Origin: Forficula auricularia
Lineage: Eukaryota > Arthropoda > Insecta > Dermaptera > Forficulidae
DNA: 64,000 nt
Assembly (NCBI GenBank): GCA_024734495.1
Contig: JALMQS010000099.1
Span: 65,322,291-65,386,290 of the forward strand
Reading direction: 5' to 3'
The position numbers and the translations under genes are program-made. The notes beneath the pieces were generated by a model. It was not told the DNA's origin. It made no database searches and worked only from the letters and a program-made list of their open reading frames with translations. Below are positions 1 through 19,600 of this stretch, piece after piece; position 1 is the first letter of the stretch; the number at the start of each line of letters is the position of its first letter.

Positions 1-5400
<5,400 letters not shown>

Positions 5401-5986
5401 ATGTTTTTAATTTATAATCTAATAATTTACCATAAAGAAATTATGTTTTTTATAATTTAAATTCCTCTTCCTAACCATTTAAAAACATCACACAGAAAAG
5501 CATCTCATTTAATTTTAATTCATTGTAAAATATTTTTTTAATTTTTTAAATATATTTTCACCGTGCTAAATTAGTATCTACATCTTTAATTAAGTAATAA
5601 TATCAAATGTAACTATCAGTAAAATTATTTCTCATAAATTTTCAAAATAATTTTTTAATATTTGCTCAATATGTGTGTTCCATTTAAAGAAATTTATCAA
5701 ATGCCCTAACACCTAAGTCACAATTAATGCATTGATAGTTATTATACACTGGAAAATAATAATTATGTCACGTAATCATGTCTATCATCTATTCTTACCC
5801 GACCACCGAGGGACATCGCAGCATCCTCTTGATTATCCAAATGATAATGAATGATGGACATCTTCAAAAATGATTTTTATTTGTTAAGAATTAAGTAGTC
5901 AATAGAATAGAAAGGTATGTGGTTATTTTCTTAATGTCTAGAAGTATTGAATGTGTACATTAGGTATAGAGAAAATTAAACTCTAA
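5401..5986. other. Gene-free, AT-rich
   Basis: Probably holds the 3' UTR of the protease gene. I see no clear AATAAA signal and no repeat I recognise. Confidence 0.4.
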
Positions 5987-6092
5987 TAGGGACCGTGCGT
6001 CAACGACTTTATCGACAACTGGCGACGAAAATGTAAGCTTCGGGGATGATTTATTAAACGTCCAAGACAAATAGACTTGCGCACGGCCCCTA
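5987..6092. mobile_element. Short MITE with TA flanks (TAGGGRCCGTGCG ends)
   Basis: TA-GGGACCGTGCGTCAA at the left and TTGCGCACGGCCCC-TA at the right form an inverted pair around about 100 bp. TA flanks suggest Tc1/mariner-type insertion. Confidence 0.5.
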
Positions 6093-6973
6093 GGCTCCGT
6101 GCACTCTTTTATCTATGATATATATACTATAATACAATATTTGCCCCAATTCTCCCAAATTATTTAAATAAATAAACAGAAGAGAGCTCTTCCTTCGGCA
6201 GTAGTGCTGCCTCTATATTTAATTCACGGTCCCTATATCTACTACGATTAGGAGGGTTTTCTTTGTTATCGATATAACATATAATAATTTAATCCATTCT
6301 TATATAAATTAGGAGTGAAAAAATTACGATCAATTGAGTGATGGAAAAAAACATGAAAACTATTTTCAATATCTTTGAAACTATGTCTGCTAATAGTTAA
6401 TTCATCATATTATTTAGAGAGGCTAAGCCCCCCCCTCAGGACAAGAAAAATAAATAAAATTAAAAGTAAAAATTAACAAATGAAAAAAAATATATTTGGT
6501 AAATTTTAATCAATATTTTGACTATAAATTAAGACAAAAAGTGCCAAAAATAAAATTGTGAGAATTTCGAAGTTTAATAATATAAAGACAAAAATTTGAT
6601 ATACAGGTATATATATAATATTGGACTTTGTGTTTTTTTAGATGGAAATAATGACAATTCATGATTATGAACCCTTAAAAAACAATACCTAAATTTACAA
6701 ATCGCATATATATCGAAGAAAAAATAAATCTTCAGAATAACTAAAAGGAGAAAAAACTGAAAAACATTGAAATAAAAGCAATTAAATATTTTATACATAA
6801 AATTGATATATTTATACATACAATATAGAATATAGATATATATAATTTAAGTCATTCAAGTTATTTTTCTTTTACGAATTACATTTTGTAATCTATTAAT
6901 AGATATTATTATTAATATTATAATAAATTTTCATTTTTGATATTCAGTTCCATAATAAATATTTGATATATAT

Positions 6974-7277
6974 GAAATATTTCAATTTACCGATGGTAAT
7001 AGATTCATATTTTCTTCGAAAATCATAAGATGGTGTCATCTATTAAATCCGATGGAATGGAATATTTTTCAGAGGGGTTGTTTTTCACATTTAACGCGTT
7101 TACATATGTCAGAGATGTTCACATCCGCAGGTGAGCCAGATGTCCCAGATTGCTGTTACTGGCATTTGGGTTCGATTCCCGATGGGGTCAAAAACAACCC
7201 CTCTGACATACTATAATTAAAAATATTCCATTCCATCGGATTTAATAGATGACACCATCTTATGATTTTCTAAGAAA
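6974..7277 (+). mobile_element. Foldback element with tRNA-like core, copy 1
   Basis: The arms (AAGATGGTGTCATCTATTAA and its complement) flank a core holding the T-arm-like GGGTTCGATTCCC inside a near-perfect stem, and an upstream GAGCCAGATG stretch resembling a tRNA box A region. ATTTGATATATAT occurs on both sides (6961-6973 and 7278-7290), a likely 13-bp target duplication, though the sequence is of low complexity. The longer arm, with the CGATGGTAATAGATTC end, is on the left. Confidence 0.65.
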
Positions 7278-7350
7278 ATTTGATATATATATATATATCA
7301 ATCTTTCAGAGGAAAAGGAACAATAATAAGTGTTATATTAAATCATCATT

Positions 7351-7390
7351 GGCGACGTTTCGCTGTTTTATTACAGCTTCCTCAGGCTCC
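7351..7390 (-). ncRNA. Hammerhead-like motif
   Basis: Minus strand reads CTGAGGAA, then GCTGT..ACAGC as a 5-bp helix II, then GAAACGTC. This matches the hammerhead core C-U-G-A-N-G-A / G-A-A-A with a short palindromic ACGU helix III. One A more than canonical sits before helix II. Helix I is weak here, at two pairs. Confidence 0.4.
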
Positions 7391-7420
7391 ACAAATCAAT
7401 AATTACATTATCTCAAATTA

Positions 7421-8641
7421 ATCCAAATACTTCATATTTACAATCACCCTGATAACAATTTTTCCTAAACACCTTGTCAGTTCATTTATGTTTGGCATTC
7501 AGTTACATATAGAGATTTGAACACAGTTTATTCACACAACACCAATATTTATTTAGAGACTCGTCAGAGACTTTACAAACTCACTGCACATTCTTAATTT
7601 ATGAAACATTTATTTTACACACAGAAAATAATTACAGAGGGATATATATATATTAAATATGTACAAAAAACAAATTTTTAAAAAATATATTACAATATTT
7701 AAATTAAAAGAGGTGATTTTTTCCCAAATGAGATAAGATGTTTAGTAATTAAAATTTGTAAAGTAAATATAGTAAAATAAAATAATTATGATGATAATCA
7801 GGGCCGGAATCGACTAGTATCGAGTGAAGCTGTCGCTAAGACCCACCAGACCAGGGGACCCCACTTAAAATTAATATATAGAAAAAAGTTTAATTTAGTT
7901 TCTGCTACTTTCTAACTAGTCTGTGCAACCAAGGCGACAAATGAACAAATAATAAATATTTTTGAACCAAAAGATTATATTATTTCTTTAATGCTTTATC
8001 GGTTATCGGATGTTCAAGTTAAGACATGCTAAAAATTCCAGCCTAAGTCGCTGGCATAATTGTTTTAAAAGAATTATAATAATACAAGTAAAAAATTTAT
8101 GATTCATACATATTTAGGAAAAGGTTTATTAATCTCAAAAAAATTAACTCTAAAATTTATGATTCCCTGTATTATAGATTACATCTTATAGAATAGATTT
8201 ATTTTTCAGTCATTATAACTTTTTTTTTAATAATTTAAATACAATATAACCGTTAGTATGAATGTTTAAAATTTAAAGGGACCCTCCTTATATGATTTTT
8301 TTTTTAATTTGATAGATATGCCCGAGCGTCATGCTTTTACATGTTACTATACAATAATTTAGGTCAGAGGTGGAAAAACTTGTTATGTAGAAAATCCGCG
8401 TTCAAAAAATTAGCATTAGATACAATTCAAAATGTAGATTATTTTTTTATTTTGTAAAAATTTAAAACCCCATTATTAAACAACTTAAAATTTAATAATC
8501 CTGATTAGATTATAGATAAAGGAATACTTTTCCAGAAATGGACTAGGTTAATTTATCCATAGGTCAGACAGCGAGAAAAAAACTAGAAAAACTTAATTTA
8601 TATTTGCAATAAAAATTTACTATATTATTAGTTTTATTTAA
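7421..8641. other. Gene-free, AT-rich stretch
   Basis: No gene recognised. A (TA)n run lies just before it near 7282-7300. Short spurious frames only. Confidence 0.3.
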
Positions 8642-9923
8642 TAGGTGAAGTAAAAAGTTCTGAGCCTTTTTTCTCTTTATTTCGACGATAAACTTAACCA
8701 AGTTAGGATTTTCCGATTTAGATCAAATATGCGGCGTTTTGTTCGATAACTTTTGTACTCTTGTACTTTTCTCAATCTCATAATTCCGGGGCTGAAGAAT
8801 TCCTCGTCCCTATTGATGAAAAACTTGACCAGCTCATTTTCACAAGCCTCTCTTGAGACCAATTTTGTACCATCAAGAAAATTTTGCAAATGCTTGAAAA
8901 GGTGAAAGGTGATAATCGCTTTGTGCCAGGTCTGGACTATTCGGTGGGTGCGATATAACCTCCCATCCAAGCCCTCGGAGCTTCTGGCGCGTCGTTAACG
9001 ATGTGTTCGCCCTGGCGTCCACTTGATAGAACACAACACCCTTCCTATTGGCCAATTCTGGCGGCTTCTCGTCGATCGCCTGCTTCAATCTGGTCAGTTG
9101 TTGACAGTATTCGTCCGAATTGAGTTATTGGCCCGATGGGGCACCTCATAGTGGGTGATTCCCTTCCAATCCCACCAAACACACAGTAAAACCATATTGG
9201 GCGTTAATCAGGGCTTGGCGATCGTTTGGGCCGGCTCACCGCGCTTGGACCACGATCTTTATTGCCTGTTGTTCTCGTATGTGACCCATTTTCCATCGAC
9301 AGTCACCATCCCCATCGCCATCGCCTTCGATTCATCAAAAAATCGCAGGCATCAATTCGGTCCAAAAGTTTCTTTTGCGTCAATTCGTGTGGCATCGATA
9401 CATCGAGGTTCTTCTTGAACCAGCCTTATGCAAATGGTTCCAAATGGTTTTCTGGACAATCTTCAGTTCTTGGGCAATGGAATAAGTGCTCGCATGCTGG
9501 TCCGACTCGACAATTTCCATGATTTTATCGGCATTTTCGAGGATTGGCCTACCAGAGAGTGTCTCATCTTCGACGTCCATATTACCCGAACGGAATCATT
9601 GAAACCACCACTTTGCTATTGCATTCGATACTGTATTGGGTCCCTAAACAGCACATATTTTTTTGACCGCCTGCTCTGCTTTTTCCCCTTGGTCGTAGTG
9701 GTACTGAAGAATGCATCAAATTTTCTCTTTTTTTTACCTCATTTTGGAACGCTCTAACACACAACTGGCTTCACCAAACACAAAACTGTCAAATAACTTT
9801 TTTTAAAGCATTATGTCTCCTTTAAATCGCAAAAAAGAATGACCAGATGCGACTTATACATCGTGAGATATAGCTAATTAAATCCATCTACCGGAAAAGG
9901 CTCAGAACTTTTTACTTCCTCTA
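8642..9923 (-). mobile_element. Full-length but inactivated mariner transposon
   Basis: The termini share AAAAGGCTCAGAACTTTTTA with its complement, and both ends abut TA (8642-8643 and 9922-9923). The length is about 1.28 kb, the usual size of mariner. Transposase text is spread over three frames on the minus strand. One segment near 9380-9580 has DVEDETLSGRP, one near 8873-9088 has IDEKPPELANRKGVVF and HPPNSPDLAQSDYH, and one near 8677-8970 holds the C-terminus. The frameshifts make it a pseudogene. It lies downstream of the guanylate cyclase gene. Confidence 0.88.
8677..9770 (-). pseudogene. Mariner transposase, frameshifted
   Basis: Read from 9770 downward, the N-terminal helix-turn-helix region, the linker SGRP, and the catalytic domain ending near SPDLAQSDYH (the family reads [10 protein letters not shown]) can be followed, but only by changing frame several times. 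The last block is also in another frame. Function as a DNA cut-and-paste enzyme is lost. Confidence 0.85.
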
Positions 9924-10453
9924 CTATTCATTTATATTTTCGCTTCGTTTTCTAGAGTCCATTTTAGATAGATAATTTGAAATATATTTTATTTAAGTGA
10001 AAATAGTTTTAGTGAAGGGAATCGGCCAAATTTTTACTTCGAGCGATGCTTGAAGGCAGGCCTCCCACTAGATCAGTGTCATCACGATGATGAAGCAGGA
10101 AGGAGGCAACCCGGTCGACCAACCCAAAATTGCGAAATTTTCCAATTGATTTTCAATCACTTTTGATCTTATGAAATCTTTACCACTTTCGTCGTACTTT
10201 TCACATCCCTGGTTAGGACATACTTTTAGTGTGACGGACGGACAGACAGTCGGACGAGAAAGTGAGATTAATAGGGTTCTCGTCTTACTTTTATGGAACC
10301 TTATAAATGATAGCAAATGAAACGTTTTTTATAGAAAATAATTTCATTATAGATTAAAAAAGTGATTGTTAAAATTTAGATAAAATATAGGTAGTGTTAA
10401 TTTAATTAATAGTAAAAAAAAAAAAAATATTAAAAATAAAATGTTTCTGGAGA
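9924..10453. other. Intergenic stretch, possible 3' UTR of the cyclase
   Basis: A repeat-like segment around 10040-10320 contains the phrase GTGACGGACGGACAGACAG. No coding capacity was recognised. A poly(A) run lies at 10415-10428. Confidence 0.35.
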
Positions 10454-10680
10454 TTAGTGAGATGAGTCAGTGGATTCTTGGACGGTGACCACTTTGGAGG
10501 AGGTGCCCGAAATAGGGATGCCGTCGGAGGGCAGGCAAAAGCTGATGGTGGGCGCAGATCTTGGGGCTCGGTTCCCTGTAGTCGAAGAATAAGCCATGAG
10601 AGCTCTCATGTGCAACTGTCGGAGAAGATCCGAAGCAGCTGGTCGACGAAGTAAATCAGGCGTCTCCAGGCCATTCATTG
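10454..10680 (-). CDS. Guanylate cyclase last exon (C-terminal tail)
   Basis: Follows a GTTTAG acceptor and encodes [16 protein letters not shown] through QESTDSSH and TAA. The preceding exon leaves one base, and two are supplied here. The Ser/Thr-rich tail beyond the cyclase domain has no recognisable fold. Confidence 0.78.
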
Positions 10681-13600
10681 CTAAACACACATTAACAATT
10701 TTCCGCATTCAAAAATGAAAAGTCATAAAATTTAAATAATCATAATTGGATTGAAAATAATTGAAAAGTTTTTATTTTTCCCAGAATAGCAGAGTTGTTA
10801 ATTCATAAAGAGGAACAAAGAGATCGAATGTTTCCTACATTTGATTTAATCGCGACTCAAATGTAGGTGAATTTTGTAAATATTGAGTGAAAATAATATC
10901 TGAACTTATATATTTCTAACTTGAAATAATGATGTTAAATAAATTTATAATTTTTCTCATTATTATTATTTTTTTTTTATAAAATTTATTAAACCAATTA
11001 TTTTACATTAATTAATGTATACATTGTATTTTTTGCTTCGATTCCGGAGATAACTTCTCCACCATCGAGTGTCCTTATTCATCTTTAGTCCTTGTTTTTA
11101 ATAAGAGGAAAAATCTAATTAGATAAAAAAACCTCTTTTCCGATAATTATTTCAATTCCATTATTCCCCAATCAAATCGATTGATCCTTCCCCACCCACC
11201 ATCAACCGTCAACAACCATCAATTTTTCTCATTAATATATCAAAGAATAATTTATATATTAAAAAGAAAAGTTTCAGAATGAAAGTCACTTTTGGGACCA
11301 GCCACGTTATAAATTTACATGAAGCTAAAATTTTTATTTTTGACAAGGCTTGGTTCGATCTCATATGTGTACCGAATTTTGTGTATAACTCCTAATTAAC
11401 TGAAGATGGCCAAATAAGTTCAGGACGAAACGTTTTATTAAAGGTGTTTTATTGAACCCAGTGATACCATCTTTGGCTGATTTTGACCTCTTCCTTCATC
11501 TAATATACTAGTATAACTTTTAAACAACATTTAAACATTTGTGAACTTTCAAACATTTGGTGGAATTAAATTAGGAAATAAAGAAAAAAATTTAATAGAC
11601 ACCAGGGACACCCGAGATTCGAAAACCCGGTCTATATATCACATTTTTCTTTATTTTCAAAGTTAGTTTATACAAATGTCTTCTTCTTAAAGATGATGCC
11701 TTGATGTGATTATACTCCGTAATTTAATGAAAAAATGATTTTCTAGATTAAAGTGCTGGAATTAATTGAGAGGTTTCGAGTTATGCTATGAAATGTTCGT
11801 TTTGAAATTTTACTTAATTCTCTCGCTCTTGCTATTTAGTCAAGGCTGTGTTGCACACAACCTAGCTTAATAGAAATTAATACTTAGATATTATAACTAT
11901 GTATTTTATATATCGTCGCCTTAGGGTGTAAACCTGCTAAATCCATTTTTTATCATATATGACATATTAATACCGCTCGAAAGAAAAAGAGATGGAGCAT
12001 CGTCCAAGTAAAACTACTACTTAAAATTATGATCATAAGTTGTAGAAAAAAAATGTGAAAAATAGTTTAATTCCATAACAACAATATTAAATTTTGTTTG
12101 TTTTTTGTCTGTCCTGTAAAATATCCTTTTTGTGAGTTAGCAGGTTTACACTCTAAGGCGACGATATGTAATTTAAATTAAGATACTGTCTATAAAAGTA
12201 AATACAAATCTTTTATAGAATAATTTAGAAATGTTTATTAAAAATTCAGACGTTTCAGGAGAAATTTGAAAATTTAAAAAAATTGTTGTTTTAAAAAAGG
12301 AATGATAAAGCACCTATAAACAAATGAATAGTTTGAATCTAGACAATGATACGATTGCCTTAGAGATTAAATTACTTTGAATCAAAATTAAAAATTAGAA
12401 TGCGGAAAACTCTAGTTTATCCGCGGGCGGATTATCCGCTTGTAAAATAAAACATTTTTAAACCTGCTTCTACTGTGAATAAACATTTTTCAAAAGCATT
12501 CTTGTGATGATTTGTGTTTTTCTTGGAATATTTTGCGGGTTATCCCAATATATACAATAAACTCTCGTTGCACTAAAACCCATTTTTTTTACTAAGAACA
12601 GATTCTTACTAGTTAAAAGACGTTTCACTGAATACCTTTCTGGCAACTAGAGTTTACTGTTGTTGGTTGAGTTTGGTTGAAAGGTCTAGAATCTTCATTT
12701 TTGACCTTCCGCCTCATTTTGGGTGTTTATTTTCAAAAAATTTCAAACGAAAATGTCAAAAATTACATCCTCTACAACTATTCTTTTAATTTTTGACACT
12801 TTTGTTTAAATAATTTTGAAAATAAAGACCCAAAATGAGGCGGAAGCCCAAAAATGAAGATTCTAGACCTCTGAACCAAACTCAATCAACATCAGTAAAC
12901 TCTAGTTGCCAGAAAGGTATTCAGTGAAAGGCGTTTTAACTAATAAGAACCCGCTCTTACTAAAAACGGGGTTTTACTGCATCATATACATTGAAAAACT
13001 CATGTTACAAAAATTAATAATGTGATTTCCGATCCTCAAACTGAAAGTGTTGGTGTCTCCCAGGGAAGTATTCTTGGACCTTTGTTGTTTGCATTATATA
13101 TTAATGACATTTTTAACTGTATTAATGATGAAGTTTTTATAAATCTGTTTGCCGATGATACACTAATATCAGTGGAGGATTGTGATGTTGAGAGGGTTTG
13201 TCAGAAAATGAATGTAACCCTTAGGAAGTAGGAAGACTGGTTAAATATGAATAAACTGTTTATAAATTTTACGAGATCTAAAGTAATGCATTGGGGGTGG
13301 GTGGAGAAGGGTTAAGTCCAATCTATCTGAATGATGTAAATTTGAACTATGTGGATTCATTTAAATACCTCGGAGTAGTGATTGACTCGAAGTTGAACTT
13401 TAAGAGTCATCATAGTGAGCTCTTGAAGAATGTAAACAGAAAAGTGCAATACTTTGGTAGAGCTAGTAATGATTTGAATATGAACACTAGAATTAAGGTG
13501 TATAAAACTATAATTAGTCCTAGTTTCTCTTACTGTCCTACAATATTATATTTTGGCACTCAGGAGAATATTGATAAGCTGCAACTCTTACAAAATAGAT

Positions 13601-16600
13601 GCATGAGATTTATTTTAAAATGTGACAGATATCATCAATAAGTAGTATGCTGGAATGTTTAGGACTAATGAATGTGAAGCAATTCTTATTTTTACAGACA
13701 ATGTGTTTTGTATATAAATTATATTATAGGCAGCTGCCAGCCTATCTGAATTTCACATTGGTTAACGAGATCCATGACCATGATACGCGAATTAGAGACG
13801 ATATATTTATTGAGAGGGCGGGGAAAGAGGGCACAAGAAATTCATTATATTTTAGAGGACTTGATGTTAGGGCCTCGGTTGAGTGCGTTGTGGTGCGTGT
13901 CCGCGCCCCCCACCTAGTTGGTGGGGTCCTAACAATGATTTGTGCAGGGAGATGTTCATCCCTGATAAAAAGCTGGGCTGGGCTCCACCCGCCTAGTTAG
14001 CGGGCGAGGAGCTCCGAGTTGGTGGACGGCTCCTCCTTCAATCATTAGTCGAGATCGAATTGTCTTACTTAATACATGATTGAAATATCAGTCATGCAAA
14101 AGTGTCGCAACGATCTGACTGAGTCATCTAGCGGCCGTGTCTAAAAGCTCGTAGCCAAAGCAATACGGGCCGCTACACTTGAGGAATTTAATTCTTTACC
14201 AGCTGAAGTGAGAAATGCATCAAGTCTGATTCAATTTAAGAACCAAGTGAGGATATATCTTAGAGGGACATTTGAACATTTCTATTGAGAAATATTGAGA
14301 AATATTATAACTTTAGTATTAAGATTTGTAAATATTGTAATATATATGTATGAAAAATACATTTAAATAAAAAATAAATATATATATATAAAGGGAGAAT
14401 TTCTCATGAAACGTCTGAATTTTTAATAAATATTTCTAGATTGTTCTATAAAAGATTTATTTTTAAATTCATTATACAATTAATAAAAAAAATTCATTAT
14501 ACTGTCTAAAGTTTAACTAATCGAATTGCACCACCTACTGTGATCGGCTAGGCAAGTGAGAGAAGTTGCTACTGTAGGCCTTCGATTTCTTCTCAGTCGT
14601 GGAAGAGGGTTGTCTTCTCCAAGAAGCCAATGGGTTCTCATCACACCTTTGCCTTTTATTGGTGTCGGTCCTCTTGCTTCAAATCGATAACCACCCAGTC
14701 GGTCCAAAAGTCTTCGAGTCGCATCCGAGATATGAATCCGAAGGGCTTCTCCACAGGATTCCATTCGAGAGGCGGTATTCACCGTGTCCCCAAATAAACA
14801 ATATCTGCAAATCAGAGTTATACCTATTTATTCTATTTTACTCAGTAAGCCCGTGGGGCAGGTGAAGCCTACCTCACAGGCAAGCCTAGCATTGAATTCA
14901 CTCAAAAATTTTCAATTTATTTTTGCTTATTGTGTTGAAAAATGTCTGAAACGTAAAGAATTCATTTTTACCATTATTTTTTATGTCTGTGTGCATGTGT
15001 GTGTGTCTGGATTGAGGTAACCACCTCAAGAACGAAAAGTCATAAAAAGTTCGTTTTTCTGGTAAAATATTTGTATTTCCAATATGGAGAGCTGATTAGA
15101 TTTTAGGCTTTCTAGCTTTAGAATGTCTGGTCCAAAAATGCAGAAAACATAATTTTTTCAATTTTATTAAGATTTTAAGATATTATAATTTATAATCTAT
15201 CTATAAATCTATATGCAGGGTGATTCACGGTCGATGGCACGTTAGACGTTTATGGAAAACGGAACGCAGGATTTTTCTGAAAATTTAGCACCTTACATTT
15301 TCTTACATGTTCTATCGATCTAAAATATTTTCAGCATTGCGACGGTTCGTCATCCATCGGAAAGTTGTAGCAACTTTATTTTTTTAAATGGAACACTCCA
15401 TATATTAACACGTTTTTAGAACCGCCCTTTTATTAAAATACTTTTTTGTTAATATTGTCCTATACCTATCTCTATCTGTTTTCGAGATAAAAAATAATTT
15501 TTGTTAAATATGATCCAAAACATGGGCCTAATTAAACTTAAATAAATTAGTGTTCTCAGTTCATGAAAAGTTAATATTTTGGTGGTATTTTGGACAGACA
15601 CGAAGTATTTAATTTACGCATAAAAATCGACTCATTATTATACAAGACGTTTTAAGATTACTATTATTTCCGTTATTCATAAAAGGGGTCAAGCCAGAGC
15701 GTTAGCTGACTGAGCTACCCGACTCCCCAATTTTCATCATTAAAATTACTTCAAAATCTAAAAGATTTTATATTTTTAAAAATTAAATAATTATATGTGG
15801 TTTTAAAATTAGATAAATTTTAACACGTGGGTTTACAGAAGAGCTCACTCAAAGATGAAATATTTAATTTAAACATTAATGAAATTTTATATTTCTAAAT
15901 ATTTTAGGATGGATTTTCGAATCCCTGCGTGGAATTGAAAAAATAATTCACAATTTCTAGAATTAAAAAAAAAAATAAAATAAAATAATAATAATAACGA
16001 CGCGTTTTGAACATGAGACGTCGTCCACAATTGTTAGAGCCGTTTTTGAGAAAATCGCAAAAACAAAATATCTTTCATGTAAATGTCAACTTCCGGTGTT
16101 CCGATTTCACCCAAATGCTTGCTGTTCTCCTTCTAGCCTATATTGAGCTTAAGTTTCGAATTTCGTAGCTCTGAGACTTATGGCTACGAAACGCTGGGGA
16201 TAGATGGAATTTTGTCACTTTTTGGGGATCTCAATATCCAGTTTTTTGTTCTAAATCCGGTTTCAAACTATTAAGGGCATTTATCCCTTCAACCTAGAAG
16301 TCACAAAGTGAAATTCACTTATTTCACTTCGGAGATAGAAGCTCTTAAACAAGAACACGACAGGCGATCGCAATACTTCACATTAAAATCCTATACATGA
16401 TATATAGAGGATATTTATATGTGAAAGTAAAAATTAATTATTTGTTGCCGTTCTTACTGGCAAAAGTAGATTTTGAATTTAAGTATATTCTAGGAAAGAA
16501 AATATTAAATCGAAATGTAACAGGTCATTCAATAAGTCCGTAGGATAAGTAAGAAAAAAACAAAATTTTGACAATACTCGATTGTAATTGTCACATATCG

Positions 16601-19600
16601 ACGATCGAATTCCATTTTATTGCGGTTTAACAGCGCCAAACACTTCTCTGAAGCATCGATTCGTTGTTGTTTTTGGTCGACTGTAAGCTCGCGCGGCAAC
16701 CACTTTGCACAGAGCTTTCGCATACCCAAATGTTCGTGTAAAATGGTAAAAACACTACCATCTGATATCTTTAAATGTCAGCTAGCTCGTGCACCTTCAA
16801 TTTGCGATCATTCATAAACAATTTGTGGATTTTTTTATGTTTTCTGGAATAACAGCCTCTTTTGGGCGTTCACTGCACTCTGCATCATTTGTGCTGGTAC
16901 GACCACGTTTTAATTCAGCAATCCACTTCTCTACCATTTGTCTCAATGGAGCAGAGTTCGGGTAATGTTTATCAAGCCATTGTTTGGTTTCCACTGTATT
17001 TTTTTTCATCAAAAACCAATGCTTTATTAAAATTCGAAATTCACTTTTTTTTCAATAACAAAAGTTGCTTCACACAAAATGCTATAACTCACGAATCAAT
17101 AGTCAGATTGCTGTCAAATTTATAGACGTATCGTTTGAAGGTTAGTACTAAATAAAAACAATATGGAAAAATTCTAGTAACGCCATCTATGTGTCATCCT
17201 ATGGACTTATCGAATGACCTTGAATATGATATTTAAATATTTATCATATAAAATTATTAATTCACCGAAACTGCAAAAAGCGTACCGGGTCTTGAAAAAG
17301 TCTCACTTTTTCCTCCAATTCTAATACAAAGTTCCCTAGAAGAAGAACATTTCTAAAAGAAATAATTCATTAGATTAGAAAAGGAGAATCCTCACCGAGG
17401 CATTTTGAGACCCACTACTCCAGCGACACATTGCCCGGAATGTATGCCCACACGAAGACGGAGAGATTCTCCAGGCCGGTGACGAATCTCGAAACGCTTT
17501 ATCCTGTTAAGAAGATGAAGAGCCATAGAGGCAATTTCACCTGCATGCAAATCTCCATTCCGATCTGGCAGCCCTGAAGCTACCATATAAGCGTCACCGA
17601 TCGTTTCTACCTAGAGAAAAATAAAACAAACACAACAAGATTTACAATGGACCTATTTTTGGAAAGAAAGCTTGTTTTATTTGAAAACTGACAATTATGT
17701 AATTATTATGTAGATTTACTAAAGAGATAAAAAAATAAAATATTAAGCTTGGCTGGCCAAAAAAGTACATTCATTTTTATTCTTAAACTAATTAACACTA
17801 ACTAGAGAAATTCAAAAAATCTGATTAGTATATCGAACAGTTGTAGCCGAGGGGTGAACCGCGACCTAATATGCTGTACACCTACTTCCACTTGTACTTC
17901 CAAATATTTCCAGTACTTCCAATATTTTCAAGTACTTCCAAATATTTCAAGCACTTCCAAATATTTCCAAGTACTTCCAAACATTCCCAAGTACTTCAAA
18001 TATTCCAAGTACTTCAAATATTTCCAAGTACTTCCAAATATTTCCAAGTACTTCCAAAATACTTCCAATCGCGGATCACCCCTCGGTTGTAGCTAATGTA
18101 TTTTAACAATTAATTATTATGTACATTTTTGAGAATATATTCTCAAGAAATGGGTCTCATTTTTTCTTTGTAAAAAAATTAACACAAGTAATTTTATTTA
18201 AAAAAAAAATATTGTCAATAGGTTTCCCTATTGAAAATTGAATCATAAATAGGAAGTGATATTTTCTTCATATCACACAAAGTTTGGATTCATTTTGAAT
18301 TTAAATATTTCTAAGATTGTTCTAATAGTACTAAGAGCTACTGACCATTTTGGAAGCTGATTTCAGAACCCAAATAAGATATCTCATACCTAGTGTAGTA
18401 TGATCAGCACACACCCCGAAAGCAAATTCTTACTAGCGAAAACGAGTCGTTTTTAGGGGTAATTGACCCCTGAAAATGTCAAAAAATACCGTAAAATCAC
18501 CTCATTGATTATAATAATAAATAATATAATATATCTCCTAAACTGTTTGTACTCTACGGCAAATTCCATTAGAAGCAAAATTGTAGATGTAATTTTTGAC
18601 ATTTTTGTTTAAAAAAATTTGAAAATAATCACCCAAAATGTGAGGAGGGTCAAAAATGAAAATTCTAGCCCTTTCGACCAAACTTAACCGAATTTCGTAT
18701 ACATATTCTGTGGACCCACCAGACTAACCACCCAAAATGGAGGGGAGGGTCACAAATGAAAATTCTAGCCCTTTCGACCAAACTCAACCAAATTTTGTAT
18801 ACATAAAAGGCTAAAATGCAAAAACTAACCACCCAAAATGGGGGGGGGGGTCAAAAAATGAAAATCTAGGCCCTTGTACCAAAATTAACTTAGTTTTTGC
18901 ATTTCTAGCCTTCTGGGGTCCACAGAATATGTATACGTTTGGTTGAGTTTGGTCGAAAGGGCTAGAATTTTCATTTTTACCCTCCCCATTTTAGGTGGTT
19001 ATTTTCAAATTTTTTTTAAACAAATATGTCAAAAATTACATCCTCTACAATTTTGATTCTAATGAAATTTTCCGTAGAGTACCTAAACAGTTTAGGAGTT
19101 ATAATCAATGAGGTGATTTTAGGGTATTTTTTGACATCTTCAGGGGTCGATTACCCCTAAAAACGACTCGATTTGGCGAGTAAGAATTTGACTTTCGGTA
19201 TGTGTGCTGATCACACTACAGTATGGTATATCTTGTTTGGGTACTGAAATCAGCTTCCAAAATGGTCAGTAGCTCTCGGTCTATCAGGTCGGTACATAAT
19301 TAATATTGAAAATGTAAAATTTTGTAATGTTGGGTTATATATTAAAATAAAATTTTAATGTGATGAAGACACTAATTAAGTGGTCGAAATGCACCTATTG
19401 ACAATAAAAAATTTCGTTAAAAATAATATAGCTTGTGTTATGTTTTTACAAAAGTAAAAAAATGAGAGCCATTTATTGAGAACTAGCTGCAGGGCCCGTC
19501 TTCGGCGGCCCTCTTGCTATTCAGGGGGCACGCACACTGGACCCCCAACCCACGCACCCCCCGCACCATGCCCATCCCCCGCCCCCATACCATCACCCAA

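Larger units (their letters stand above)
12205..14470. repeat. Composite foldback enclosing a palindrome and a LINE
   Basis: Arms near 12205-12275 and 14394-14465 are inverted repeats (share TTAAAAATTCAGACGTTTCA). Inside are a roughly 400-bp palindrome at 12570-12975 and a LINE fragment at 12985-14390, so at least two later insertions are nested. Confidence 0.6.

Noticed and set aside
7800..7860. CAGGGCCGGAATCGACTAG as a hAT left end
   Set aside because: No matching right end or 8-bp duplication was found.
9155..9757. Plus-strand frames of 87-109 codons
   Set aside because: Antisense shadow of the minus-strand mariner transposase.
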